A stretch of 64,000 nucleotides of DNA from Eucalyptus grandis (taxonomy: Eukaryota > Streptophyta > Magnoliopsida > Myrtales > Myrtaceae). The position numbers and the translations under genes are program-made. This document shows positions 1 to 11,709 of this stretch, in pieces (the first letter of the stretch is position 1; every line of letters starts with the position of its first letter). Below the pieces are notes generated by a model, which saw only the letters and a program-made list of their open reading frames with translations, had not been told where the DNA came from and did not search any database. The DNA lies in assembly GCF_016545825.1 (NCBI RefSeq), contig NC_052618.1:50111127-50175126 (forward strand), in the 5' to 3' direction.

Positions 1-608
1 CTTTTCATTGGAGATACCTTAAGGAATACATGGTCTCCCACGCTAAATTCCAAAGGCCTTTTACGCCTATCTGCGTAGTCTTTCTGCCTACTCTGAGCTG
101 TTTTAAGTCTTTTTCTGATAATTTCAACAGCTTCAGTGGTAACTTGTACCGATTCAGGTCCTGTCAACTTCCTTTCACCTACTTCATTCCACCAAACAGG
201 AGTCCTACATCTCCTTCCATATAATGCTTCATAGGGAGCCATGCCTATACTTTTCTGGAAACTATTATTATAGGCAAATTCCACCAAATGCAATCTTTCA
301 TCCCAATTTCCTTTGAAATCAATTACACAAGCCCTCAACATATCCTCTAATGTCTGGATTACTCTTTCTGTTTGTCCATCTGTGCAGGGATGAAAAGCAA
401 TACTAAACTGAAGCTTAGTTCCTAATGCAATTTGAAGACTTCGCCAAAAGTTCGAAGTAAATCTTGAATCCCGATCTGAGGTAATAGTCACTGGAACACC
501 ATGTAGGCATACTACTTGACCTACATACATATCCGCATACTTATCCATTGGGTAGTCCATGCGAACCGCTAGGAAATGAGCCGATTTAGTCAAACGGTCC
601 ACTATTAC
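1..608 (-). pseudogene. gypsy integrase catalytic core, incomplete at window edge
   Basis: In the same frame as the preceding part, the D-D-E core is present: VDRLTKSAHFLAV (first Asp), ITSDRDSRFTSNFW (second Asp), then DGQTERVIQTLEDMLRA (Glu). It continues through EALYGRRCRTPVWW and the SVGDHVFLKVSP block near the left edge. I see no stop inside this 608-bp stretch. It would catalyse strand transfer of element DNA into the host. The window stops before any chromodomain, so the chromovirus assignment cannot be confirmed here. Confidence 0.9.
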
Positions 609-1389
609 TTAGATAGAATCATGACTGCTTAACGTCCTTGGCAATCCTTGTATGAAGTCCATCGTTAAATGCTCCAATTTCCATTCTGGTATGTCTAATG
701 GTCTCAAGAGCCCCGCGGGTTTCCGATGCTCCGCTTTTACTTGTTGGCATGTCAAACATTGAGAAACATGCTTAGTCGTATCTGCCTTCATACCATTCCA
801 CCAAAACTGCTGACGCAAATTCCTGTACATGTTTGTACTACCCGGATGAATACTATAATTACTCTTATGTGTCTCCAACAGAATTTCCTTCTTTAATTCT
901 TCGTTATCGAGAACACAGAGTCGTCCTTGGCATCTTACCACTCCATCTTCAGAGACATGAAATTCCGGTCTTTTTCCTAAAGACACAGCATCTTTCACTT
1001 TCAAAATTTCTGGGTCAGATTCTTGCAAGATTTTAACTTTCTGAATAATCTCGGGTTCTATTCTTAATGCACTAAGCATACCAGTAAGACAATCAATTTC
1101 CAATTTAAATTCTGAGTTTGCTACAGACTTTAACAACTCCCATTCTGCCATCCTTAAACTAGTTATTTCCACAGCCGACTTACGACTAAGGGCATCCGCT
1201 ACCCTATTCGCTTTCCCTGGATGGTATCTTATCTCACAGTCATAATCCTTTAATAGCTCCATCCACCTCCTTTGTCTCATGTTCAACTCCTTTTGTGAGA
1301 ACATATATTTCAAGCTCTTATGATCCGTATAAATCTCAAACTTCTCCCCATACAAATAGTGTCTCCATATCTTCAAGGCAAACACTATA
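609..1389 (-). pseudogene. gypsy RNase H and integrase zinc domain
   Basis: RNase H is recognised by [27 protein letters not shown] and [16 protein letters not shown]. It is followed by the integrase N-terminal HHCC zinc-binding region: H-x-S-x4-HPG, then [16 protein letters not shown]. The frame ends at a premature TAA (609-611) at a position where this family normally has tryptophan, just before the integrase core. The reading resumes in the same frame on the other side. RNase H degrades the RNA template; the zinc domain helps integrase bind DNA ends. Confidence 0.92.
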
Positions 1390-2416
1390 GCTGCTAGTTC
1401 TAAATCATGCGTTGGGTAATTTAGTTCATGGGGTTTTCAATTGTTTAGATGCATAGGCTATGACCTTGCCATGTTGCATCAAAACACATCCCAGTCCATT
1501 GTGAGATGCATCACTATATCTTTGTAAAACCATCGAGTCCGGTCGGTATAGTCGGGATTGGAGCTGAGGTCAATTTCCTTTTAAGCTCCTGGAAACTCCT
1601 TTCACATTCCCCATTCCACTCAAATTTCACATTCTTTCGGGCCAACTTAGTTAAAGGACCTGCCAATCGTGAAAATCATTCGATAAATCTTCTATTATAA
1701 CCAGCCAGCCCTAAGAAACTTCATATTTCAGTGGGTGTCATTGGTCTCGGCCAATTTACTACCATTTCAACCTTTGCCGGGTCTACTGCAATTCCCTTTC
1801 CTGACACCACATGCCCTAAAAATATTATCTGGTCCAGCCAGAACTCACACTTGCTAAACTTGGCATACAACTTATGCTCTCTCAGGGTCTGCAAAACTAT
1901 CCTCAAATGTTGCTCATGCTCTTTAGGCCCTCTTGAATATACCAGAATATGATCAATAAATACAATCACAAACTGGTCTAAATAGGGCTTAAATATCCTA
2001 TTCATTAAATCCATAAATGCAGCCGGCGCGTCAGTCAATCCAAATGGCATAACAAGGAACTCATAGTGTCCATAACGAGTCCTAAACGCAGTCTTAGGAA
2101 TGTCTTCTTTCTTAATTCTTAACTGATGGTATCCCGACCTCAAGTCAATCTTAGAGAAGACCGAACTTCCCTGGAGTTGGTCAAACAGGTCATCAATTCT
2201 AGGTAAAGGATATTTATTTTTAATGGTCACCTGGTTCAGCTGCCTATAGTCAATGCACAAGCGCATCGATCCATCTTTCTTTTTCACAAACAAGACCGGT
2301 GCACCCCAAGGTGAAGCACTTGGTCTAATGAATCCTTTGTCAAACAACTCCTGTAGTTGCACTTTCAATTCCTTCAATTCGACTAAGGCCATCCTATATG
2401 GGGCTTTTGATATTGG
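1390..2416 (-). pseudogene. gypsy reverse transcriptase with mutated catalytic motif
   Basis: This continues the protease frame after the stop at 2417-2419. It shows the ordered RT landmarks: [20 protein letters not shown], the [11 protein letters not shown] block, [24 protein letters not shown] and [12 protein letters not shown]. The catalytic box reads FIDH rather than the usual F/Y-I/V-D-D. The second aspartate codon (1949-1951) has become histidine, so polymerase activity would be lost even without the stops. Further stops lie at 1721-1723 and 1676-1678. A frameshift is apparent near 1520-1530 and another in the G run at 1430-1433, both in the RT/RNase H connection. Confidence 0.92.
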
Positions 2417-4171
2417 TCATGTTCCAGGCATTAACTCAATTTCAAATTCAACTTCCCGCTCTGGTGGTAATCCAGATAATTCCTCAGGAAATACATCTTG
2501 AAATTCATTAACTACTCGAACTTCCTCAAGTTTAGGCTCCTCCCATGCATAATCTTTAACTATGGCCAGGTATCCTTGACATCCTTTGTCAAGTAACGCA
2601 TGTGCTTCTCTTTGCCCGAAATAAGTGCTACGGTAGATGGGTCGACCTCCTAAAAATTCACAACTAGACTGATCAGGTAAAATGAATTGGATCACTCTTC
2701 TATAACAATCCATTCTAGCCTGATACTTACGAAGCCAGTCCATTCCTATAATAACATCAAAATCATATATGGCCATTACAACTAAGTCTATTTCCGTATC
2801 CTTTCCTTCTATTGATATCTTACAATTTCCACACACCAGCGTAGACAATACCATATCCTTTAAAGGCGTGGAAATACAAAGAGGCATCTCAAGAGGCATA
2901 TCTTCTATTCTATTCAAACGTCTATATCTTTCAGACACAAATGAATGTGTTGCACCCGTATCAAACAATGCATATGCCTTTTCACCATTGATAAGGATCG
3001 TACCTGAGATAACATTTTTGGAAGCTTTCGCTTCCTCTTGGGTGACCACATACACCCTTCCTTGTGCTGGTGGCCTCTGAGGATTCCTTTGTAAGTTTGA
3101 CCTAACAGCACTCTGATATCCCTGTCGCACCGAGGCAACACTCACTTGCGACCTTTCTTGTGGGCAACTTCTCCTAAGATGGCCCACTTGTCTACAACCA
3201 AAACATTTTAGTCGTCCATTGCAAGGTCCTGGGCCATGTCGCCCATTACACCTTTGACAAACACCAGGCTGATAGGGTGCTTTCCCTATATTCAGACCAC
3301 TTTTTGCTCCCCCAAAATTTCCAAAATTACTCTTCTTCTTCACATTCCAAGTCTGACCTTGACCAGAATAAGGTCTCTTACCCCTTTTCACATCATTAAA
3401 ATTCAACGGTTTCTTAAACTCTGACCGTTCTCTTAACAATTCCTGCTCCACTAACTGTGCCATTTCATAAATCTCATTATAATCTCTTATATTCAAAGGC
3501 ACTAGCTACTTTCTAATGTCAGTTCTCAACCCTTTCAGGAATCTCTTAGCCTTTTCTTCCTGATCCTCAATCAATCTAGGAGCATATCTAGACAGTTCAG
3601 AAAATCTAGCCTCATACTGGTCTACTGTCAGCTCCTTCTATTCTAGTTGAACAAATTCTGTAATTTTCCTATCCTTAGCACAGTCAGAAAAATGCTTTCT
3701 ATTGAAAGCCCTGACAAACTCCTCCCAGTTAACATCAATACCTGTTGGAAAAATTATATCCTTCGAAGCTCTCCACCAAAACTTTGCATTTCCCTCCAGC
3801 TGGTACTTTGCCAAAGTTATTTTCTCAGCATTATTGCAGTCCAACAGCCGGAAAATTCGTTCCATCCCATCAATCCATTGTTCCGCCTCCTCAGGACTTC
3901 CCATTCCATTGAACTTAGGTGGCTTCAGCTTCAGAAATTGCTCCACCAGTCCTTGAGTACGGCATTCTGCTCCAAGTTGCTACTACGCCTGCATTTCCAT
4001 CAGATTTCCAATATTGGCCAATGCCTGTAGGATGTCTTCCATTCGGGGTTCAGCTCTTGCAGCAGAGGCTTCAGCCCTTGATGGATGAGCACTTCCAGCT
4101 CGCACCATGACTTTCTTGCAATTTCCAAGCATTGCCTCAGGAATAATCTGAGACTCAGTGCCTCCATTCAA
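2417..4171 (-). pseudogene. gypsy gag and protease, broken by in-frame stops
   Basis: The frame runs continuously from about 4171 to 2417 and is interrupted by stops at 3983-3985 and 3980-3982 (adjacent), 3638-3640, 3506-3508 and 2417-2419. The capsid part contains LKPPKFNGMGSPEEAEQWI and LEGNAKFWW, typical of the retrotransposon gag domain (packs element RNA into particles). Downstream is a CX2CX4HX4C zinc knuckle (CFGCRQVGHLRRSC, near 3160-3205) and an aspartic protease site ALFDTGATHSF (near 2940-2965), which would cut the polyprotein. No convincing ATG opens the frame near 4171; the start is unresolved. The stops look like single transitions (CAG to TAG and similar), as expected of an old methylated copy. 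Confidence 0.9.
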
Positions 4172-4370
4172 AGCAACTACTACTACTACATAAGTAACAC
4201 ATACATGTTACTGGTACCCAAAGCCAACTCAAAATTAATTGCTAGGGATCTACGAGTGAATACTCATCACCCATTATTCAATTATTCCATTTTACATCCT
4301 ATGGTGTGCATTGTCATCATGTTCCTCAATTTCCAAATGAGGCTCCTTATCACTCCACCTATAACCACTC

Positions 4371-4382
4371 GCTCTGATACCA
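4371..4382 (-). other. Primer binding site, tRNA-Met type
   Basis: The minus strand reads TGGTATCAGAGC, the standard plant PBS complementary to initiator tRNA-Met. It lies 11 nt from the LTR edge at 4394, separated by a short spacer typical of Tekay/Del elements. This fixes the element's orientation and the inner LTR boundary. Confidence 0.93.
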
Positions 4383-5263
4383 AAAAGGATCGTTGTGACA
4401 CCCGAACCCCCTAGGGAGCCACAAGCACCTAATGCTACACCTAATTACATCTCTTAGAAGAAGCATTGAAGTTCATAGACTTCTTTTTCCCTTTCCTTGT
4501 TTTTGAAAACGGTCCCAGCGCGGCTCATTAGAGGAAGCAAAATTTAATTTCGCCATCTCTCCCTCCAACAACCATGATACAATTGCACACCACTAAACAT
4601 CATAAGAAAAGATAGAGCCATGCCACTTTTATTTACATATTTTCGTGATGGATTTTTCGCGGGTCGATACAACAAAAGAAAGCCAAGATTTTTCAACTAC
4701 ACTTGGCCACGTCCCAAAAAGATACTACGACCCTTAAAGTATTCACATGACGTCCTCCATCTAACAGCGGCGGCTATTCCCAAAAAGAAACTCCAGCTCT
4801 CCACCCCTCACGCAACCATCACACCCATCCTGACGCGTCGGGTGGTGGCGGTAACATCCCCCTAAACACTCCGTCTCGGCGAACATGAACTGACAGGAAC
4901 TCCTGGATGATTGGAGCCCCAGCCAGGCCCACATCGTACATAACCAGCACTCGCACTCGCACAAAAGTGAATCCAAGGACGGTGACGCAGTCGATCTCCG
5001 TACATTCTACTTCTACATCCGATGGGAGGCCATAGAAGGTACCTCGCGTGACGGTAGGAAGCGGCATCTTTCTAATCTGAAATGTTGGTTCCCAAAGGGG
5101 TGAGTACAACCACTCAACAGGTAAAGGAATCCAATAACCACTCAATGCATCATACAATACAATCACAATGTCATAGATGTCACTCATGCATCCAAGCATA
5201 CTTACCTCGAAGCCATGCATATACCATCATACATCTTCATCACAATCATAACACCTACATGTC

Positions 5264-5511
5264 ATCATGCCACAGTTGATCATCCTCATATCATATATGC
5301 AAATCATCATGCTATAGGTGATCATCATCATATCATATCATGCCATAGGTGATCATCATCATATCATATCATATATGCATATCATCATGCCACAGGTGAT
5401 CATCATCATATCATATATGCATATCATCATGCCATAGGTGATCATCATCATATCATATATGCAAATCATCATGCCATAGGTGATCATCATCATATCATAT
5501 CATATATGCAT
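5264..5511. repeat. Tandem repeat, about 42-bp unit, six copies
   Basis: Six imperfect units based on CATCATGCCATAGGTGATCA followed by ATCATCATATCATATATGCA, in an AT-rich stretch of LTR E. Unit length varies by small ATCAT indels. I see no equivalent in the sister LTR D, which suggests copy-specific expansion or loss. Confidence 0.9.
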
Positions 5512-7275
5512 GATTCAATTTCCACTTTTAACTTCTAATTCGATCACCACATCACTCTTTCTCGGGATCATCAATTTCATCCCATACTTCATACTCGCAC
5601 CCATCCTAGCATCGCGAGAAAAACCTCCGGCATTCAGCCATTTAAGGCCACCGGGCATCCGGCAACCCCACATTCTGGGCATCTCGCATCCCAACTGGCA
5701 TCACGAGGCATCCCCTCGGGCAAAGACCTCCGAGGCTTCCGGCACCCAACCATTCTGGGCATCTCGAAACTCCCGAGGCCATCCGGCCATGTATCTCTAT
5801 ACATTCCGGGCATCCGGCACCCTCCATCCCGGGCATCCTGATACTCCCAGGGTATTATCATCGGCCACAAACAGTTTCCTCATTTATCATTGTTCATGTT
5901 TACCAATTTAGGTCTCAACTCAGCATGGCACATGATGAAATGGCAAACAAAATCACTTTCATCCTTTGATCTATACATGCATCATCAGTCATCATCATAC
6001 ATGCAGCAAGACGCAATCATTCATAAAAATAAAATTTATGGAATTCGTATAATTTAGAACAGTCCATTTATCATGCCTTTTTGAGATTTATTTAAATTCC
6101 AGCTTGTCCCATTTTTGAAAATATTTAAATTAAATTTCCATATGATTCTCAAAAATCATGAAATTAAGACATGTGATAGACAAGACAATAAGATATTGAT
6201 TTCATGAAAAACACGTGGCCAATAGAGTTCTACACAAAAGATATCATTCACACAAATACAACATGCAATTTCGGATAAAAACAGAATGTGCAGTTTTTGA
6301 AATAATTCGATTAAAATACCCGAACGACCTCCGAAAATTATGAAATTTTACCAGGTTATAGTTAAGAAACTAAAGTAGATTTTTGATGAGACTTCTAGGC
6401 CAGATTCGTTTTAGATAATTTCCTATAGTCGTCCGAAGCTTCTGGTTCTCATACCGAAACGTCCAGTGTAGTCATCTCTGAAATACCGAGTTTTTACCCA
6501 CTTGTACTCCTTCATTTCATCTGAAATTTGGATATGTTTTACTTAAATAGGTCCCCTATAACTTTTAATAAGGGATCTAAGTCAAATTTTTAAAGAACAG
6601 TCACCATATAGGTCCATGAAGTCTCGGGTGTCCAGTACCGCGTCTCCAGATTTACCGTCTTCAAGAGTAAGTCGATTCACTAGGCTACACTTGTTCATTT
6701 TACTTAAAATTTGAGTATGTTAATATTTAATATGTTCTCTACAAGTTTCATGAAGAAGTAGAAGAGATATTCTTGATAAAAATCAACATGCAACCACAGA
6801 TCTACTAAAAGGTCAGCAAAATCGTTCCAGATCTAGTGTCTCCGTAGGATGAGAGTTTGACCCCTTAAATCTCCACCATTTTGCACCAAATTTTAGTATG
6901 TTGTATTTTAAGATGTTGGCAACAACTTTAATGAAGAAATAAAAGTCAAAATCGAACTCAAAACATGCATGCAAGCTCTCACAAGATTCTGGCTCAGGCG
7001 TTTCATGCGAAAACAGCAACATCACTCAAGAACAAGCCATTCTAGCTTCGGTTTCTCCCTCCTAATCACCCAAAATTCGACACTACTCCAAACATACATG
7101 CAACACACAGATGCAAGAGTAGGAAGAGGATCCTAACTTGCCTCTAAACCGAGCTAGCGGCGAGCACACGGCGGCGAACGGGCGGCAAACGGGCAGCGAA
7201 CTGGCGGCAAACGGGTGGTGACGGCTCCTGCTCCTCCTCGGTTCCTCTCCTCTCGGCGCCCTTCTCTCTCTTGCA

Positions 7276-7278
<3 letters not shown>

Positions 7279-7320
<42 letters not shown>
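7279..7320. repeat. (CT)n microsatellite in LTR E
   Basis: An uninterrupted CT dinucleotide run of about 42 bases beside a GC-rich block. On the minus strand it is (AG)n. Confidence 0.95.
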
Positions 7321-7322
<2 letters not shown>

Positions 7323-7434
7323 CTTGGACGGAACCAACCGGCCACTCTCTCTCCTCCTCTTCCTTTTATTCCCCCAAATCTCCATCACTGGCAATGATTA
7401 CTTGCCACTTCCAATGGCCAATGCATGCGATATC

Positions 7435-10400
7435 CCAAGACTAAGTATCGCCGATCCTTTCGTTTATTAAGCACATGCGGAAGCAGTTATAAATCCCCAG
7501 ACAATAAAATAATGGGATAGAAAAGCAATGCCATATTTTTCATATTGAAATTCACAACCGAACCTTTATACATGGCATAACTCAAAGTCTATTCACAAAA
7601 CTATTCATAACATTCTAGTCACACTCTATATACATAACACAAGGTTAACAAAAGAGGATGGGATCTCAATCCTCATCCAGGTCGAACTCAGGATCATCCT
7701 GATCTTCTTCTAACTCTTCTTTACTAAGCTCATATCCTTCAAGCTCTTCATCTTTTACCTGCTCATCGTCCTCTTATGGTTCCTTCTTCATAGGCTCATC
7801 TACGGGCCTGAAATGTTGTCCCACAACCGGAATGAGACTACATCTTAGCAAGTTCTACCCCACTAAGACTCGATTAAGAAACCAATACACTATCCAGGCT
7901 GCCTATGCACGCACGGGTCAGAGGACTTACCTTGGCCTCAGTTTCCACCTGCATATTAACACAATTCAATAGGCACCTAGCAATCACATCACAGATTGAT
8001 ATCTCGATCAATCGACCTAGTCGATTACATGTCAATCGGACCATTCAAGGTCATTTCCACTCAATCAGTCAATTCATGACAACGGATCAAATCATTGATC
8101 AATCGCCCTAGTCGATTACATGTTAGTCGGACCATTTCCAGGTCAAATCACTTCTCAATATAAAACCTCCCATTGTACTCTCAGTCACAAAGCTACAGTA
8201 ATGCTCTCGGGCGTCGTTTTTGCCAAGGTGACGTATGTACTCGACAACACTCGTGCGTTCTTTAAGGCGTTGTTTTCACCAGTGATATTCTTAATCACTG
8301 AACCACGTATGTCCATAATGAGGCATGCGGTAGACAACAGTCGTGCGTTCTTTAAGACGCCATTTTCACTGGTGATTTCCTTATCACCGAACCACGTATG
8401 TCTCTACTGATGCAGGTAATAGACAGCACTCATGCATTCTTTAAGGCGCCGTTTTCACCAGTGATTCCACGTATGTCTATACCTCGTACCTTATCGATCT
8501 CAACCAAGATTATTCTCAGTTCAATCTCTCGATTCCTTCCGATTTACAACTCATCAAAGCATTGTCAATGCTAAATAACCATACTTGGCTATCTACCGAT
8601 CAATCATTCAATTTCACTCAATTTCAGTCAATTTAGAAATAATTCCTCAAATTGCACAATTAATTCAATTCAGCACAACATAAAGCTCAAATAAATAAAC
8701 GGACTGCACCACGACAATCAGCATGAAATTTCGGTCGTCGACTATCCTTGCCTAATTTCTGAAAAATAAATAATTAAATAATTAATTTCGAAAATTAATA
8801 AATAAATACTAAAAATCCAATTTGGGCCTGTAATGCCTAATTGAAGCCCGATAAGGGTCGGGAAAAATCCTGAGATGCATTCAATAAATAGTATAGGCAG
8901 TTCTCTAGCTAAGTACACTAACCACCTAACTAATATGCAATGCAATTAACTAATAATCACTAATCCATTCTAATCTAACCACCTAATTGCACTTAATTAA
9001 ATCTAATAAACTCTTAAACATAATTAGTCTACTAAGCAAAGATTAATGAGATCACTCACTTGGCAAAGCGAAGACCGGAACATCGTGATAGCGACGCGAC
9101 GGCGCGACAGCGGCCGAAATCCGAATTTTCGGCGACGTCGACGATCACTCGGGCCCGGCCCAAAGGCCTTGCAAGCCCACAGCAAAATGCTGGGCTTGGG
9201 TCGAACTTGGGCCGACTTGCTTCACGAGCCCAAGATGGGTTGAACTTGCTCGGGCTCGCTGAAATACAAATGATGCTGGGCTTGAAACTAAACTGAACTG
9301 GGCTTCAAGTTGGCTGGAGGTTGAAGCTGGACTGGGCTTGAAACTTGGGCCAGACTGAAGATGGGTTGCACTTGTGGACTTGGGCTTCAAATGGACTGCT
9401 AGGCCTAGATGAAACTCATGTGGGCTGCTGCTGGGGTTGATCGTGGGCTAAAGAATAACCCACGAGCTGTTGCTGATGGTGGGCCCACGTGCAAATGGGC
9501 TGAGCTGGAATTCTCGAAGATGTTGGGCTGGAAGTCACTGGCTCCGTGCGGTTTGACTAACTGAACGAGCAGGCTGGATGCTGGGCCGAAGACACACGCT
9601 GGAAGTTGCTGGAAACGTGGAGGCGTTGGAGCTGGCTTCGCTGGCAGACGTGGGATGGAGATGCGGAGTCAACAAAGGAGCTTCTACTGGCTCGATTGTT
9701 GACCGGCGTGCAGACGTCCCGCAGAAGCTGAGCACGGAGATGGAATCAACGAACAGGAAGTAGCTTCGCTGGCGTGAGATGGGGAAGACCGAGGAGTGGA
9801 CTGGCGTCGGACGCGCGCGGCTTCATCAGCTCGTTGACTCTATTTCACTGCTGGACGAGAGGCCACGTGGATGGAGTTTGGTAGATGCTGGGCTGAAATT
9901 GTGGCTTCGGTGGGGAAGAGACGTGAGGAGAGTCAAACGTGGACTGGCCTCGCTGGTTTTGCTGGTGAACATCAACGACCGAAGATGAAGAAACAAATGG
10001 AAGAAGGACAGAGGCGGTTCTGTCCCAAGGGAAACGATCGAGCAGGGAAAAGAAAAATGAAAGCCAGAGCAGAAGACCGAAGGGATGAAGCTGGTGTGAG
10101 ATGGACGGCAAGAGAGAAGAGTCGGTTGAAGGTGGGGCAGCAACCACGTGCAAGGGAAGCTTGAGGAATGAATAAGGAGGAGCCAAAATAGTCAAATTAA
10201 ATATCTCATCTCATCATTAGATGTCCAAGAAGTCTTTCAAGCTTATCCACTTTTTCCCTTAATACTTTATTGCCTCTTAATCCACAAATAAACAAATTTA
10301 ATGCCAAATGTTGCACCCCCATGCCTAGTCCGAATTTCTTCAACTTGAGCTTCAATTTCTACTCAATTTCGATGAAGTAAAATCTCATTCCATTTTCTAC

Positions 10401-10804
10401 AAGTCCCTGACACTCAAAAGCTCGGCTTAGAAGTCTAAATTTCACTTCCAATCGGCCCGTCCAAATTTTTGTTATTTTTCCGCAACGTCCGAATCGGTTT
10501 TTTGTAAAATCTCGAACTCAACGAAATTACTCCGACATCCTATAATTGAACCGTGACATGCTCGAACGTTCGATTTCCGAAACCGAATTCAATTTCGTGG
10601 TTAAAATCGACCGAACGCGATTTTGGTCCAATCCAACCAATTAGGTAGCTTTTAGGGATTTTACCGCGGTTATATCCCTTAACGGCTTCACCCAATAGAT
10701 TGGTTAACTCGTTAGTGATCAGCTCAGAGAAAAATGACCATAGGCGCGTCGACGAGATGTCTATTTCATATATTCGGGACAAGGTCAAAATTCGGGATGT
10801 CACA
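7435..10804 (-). mobile_element. Gypsy LTR, family II, copy A (first ~55 bp missing)
   Basis: From ATGCGATATCCC at 7435 the sequence follows LTR B (from 18101) through the CACATGCGGAAGC, CTCATCCAGG and GGCCTGTAATGCC blocks. It ends ...GGGATGTCACA at 10804. B carries 55 more bases before this point (from TGTCACGCCCC at 18046), so A has lost its left terminus. Net length (3.37 kb) fits a near-complete LTR of about 3.5 kb. By comparison with LTR E, whose primer site flanks the left terminus, this family lies on the minus strand. The 5 bp after its end are TAATC; the matching left duplication is gone. The GC-rich part at 9060-10150 yields only spurious ORFs. Confidence 0.85.
8208..8475. repeat. 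Tandem repeat, about 90-bp unit, about 3 copies, in LTR A
   Basis: Units begin near 8251, 8341 and 8430 with TCGTGCGTTCTTTAAGGCG or variants and contain a CCACGTATGTC block; a partial unit precedes them. The flanking blocks (CCTAGTCGATTACATG before, CAATTTCACTCAATTTC after) also flank a different tandem array in LTR B. Confidence 0.85.
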
Positions 10805-11709
10805 TAATCCTCTTTGTCCCCCAATTATTTTCTTGATTAGAATTCCCCAAATAATCAAATTTTGAAACCAATTTTGCTGCCCCAAGAACCAATTCCGAAT
10901 TTCACATATTAAACTTCAATTCCTTCACTCAATTTCCCAAATTGAGGTCCAATTTTGATGAAGAAAAATCCTGAACAATTTTCTGTAAGTCCCTGACACT
11001 CAAAGGCTCAGCTTGGAAGTCCAAATTTCCTTTAATTTGGCCCATCCAAATTTCCGCTAATTTTTCCGCAACGTCCGAACAATTTTCTGTAAAAATCCCG
11101 GAATCTCTGAAAATTCTTCGGAGGATGAGTCGATGTTCCTAAAATGGATCGTGACACAACAGAATCTTCAATTTTTGAAATCGAACCTGAATTGGCAGTT
11201 AATTTCAATTCGGTGTGTTTTTAGCGTGACCTAGACTACCGGGTAGTTTTTAGAGATTTTTAATGCAAATGACCCGTGGTCAATTTTCTTCGAGCCACAA
11301 TGAATCCACTCGACACATTGGCGACTCTCGATTGTTTTGTAAATCTCAAGGTTTCAAATACGGACACAGGATCTCAAAACGATAGAAAAATCAGTCTAGT
11401 GTCGATCGACGATAATTTTCTAATTTAGTAATGTCACCCACGATTAGCCACACATCTCAGTCGAATAGACCTATCTCTGATCTCAAATCAATTTTATGTT
11501 GTGCCGTAATAGCCTCTAAACATAAGCACGGTCAAGAAGCCGATTCCTGGTTGAATTCTCAAGTCTATTGCTTTAAAATTCCTTAATAGCTTCCCTGAAT
11601 AGTCTATTTATCTCCAGAGTGATCAGCTCTGAGAACAGCCTTATAGGCGAGTCGATAAAACGCTCAATTTATTCAGTAGAAAATAGGGTTGAAAATCTGG
11701 GATGTCACA
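10805..11709 (-). mobile_element. Gypsy LTR, family II, terminal fragment (copy Y)
   Basis: This 905-bp piece matches the last part of LTR C (about 24025-24889), including GGATGAGTCGATGTTCCT, the CTACCGGGTA block and GTGATCAGCTC, and ends ...GGGATGTCACA at 11709. It follows LTR A directly, so the same terminal sequence occurs twice within 905 bp. The 5 bp after its end (ATGAT, 11710-11714) lie in the copia 5' LTR, so Y was inserted there. The left part of Y is missing. Confidence 0.82.

Larger units (their letters stand above)
1..4393 (-). mobile_element. Tekay/Del-like Ty3/gypsy element, internal region, cut by left window edge
   Basis: Read on the minus strand, this is the internal part of a chromovirus-type gypsy retrotransposon. 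The order is leader, gag, zinc knuckle, protease, reverse transcriptase, RNase H and integrase, which is the Ty3/gypsy order. The right end is fixed by a tRNA-Met primer binding site (4371-4382) and an LTR that starts TGTGACACCC at 4394. The left end (integrase C-terminus, any chromodomain, 3' LTR) lies outside the window. The reading frame has at least seven nonsense codons and at least two apparent frameshifts, so this copy cannot make a polyprotein. Lineage assignment to Tekay/Del is from gag and RT motif style and the primer site, not from a tree. Confidence 0.93.
4394..7434 (-). mobile_element. 5' LTR of the Tekay-like element (LTR E), outer end lost
   Basis: The inner end TGTGACACCCG sits beside the primer site. 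The interior matches LTR D, for example the block near 5075-5115 against 37635-37680 and the GGCATC-rich block at 5570-5870 against 38000-38300. LTR D is complete and about 3.13 kb net. LTR E has no counterpart of the last few hundred bases of D, ending instead where homology to another LTR family begins at 7435. The outer terminus (expected to end ...TGTCACA or similar) has therefore been deleted. ORFs inside are low-complexity translations and not genes. Confidence 0.8.

Noticed and set aside
4620..5279. Several 65-133 codon ORFs on both strands
   Set aside because: All lie within LTR E, overlap each other and carry no domain.
7083..7394. ORFs with Glu-Arg or Ser-Leu runs
   Set aside because: Direct translation of the (CT)n microsatellite within an LTR.
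9826..10195. Overlapping ORFs of about 100-116 codons in LTR A
   Set aside because: Ser/Pro/His/Leu-rich translation of the GC-rich LTR stretch; corresponding regions of LTRs B and C do not keep the frames.
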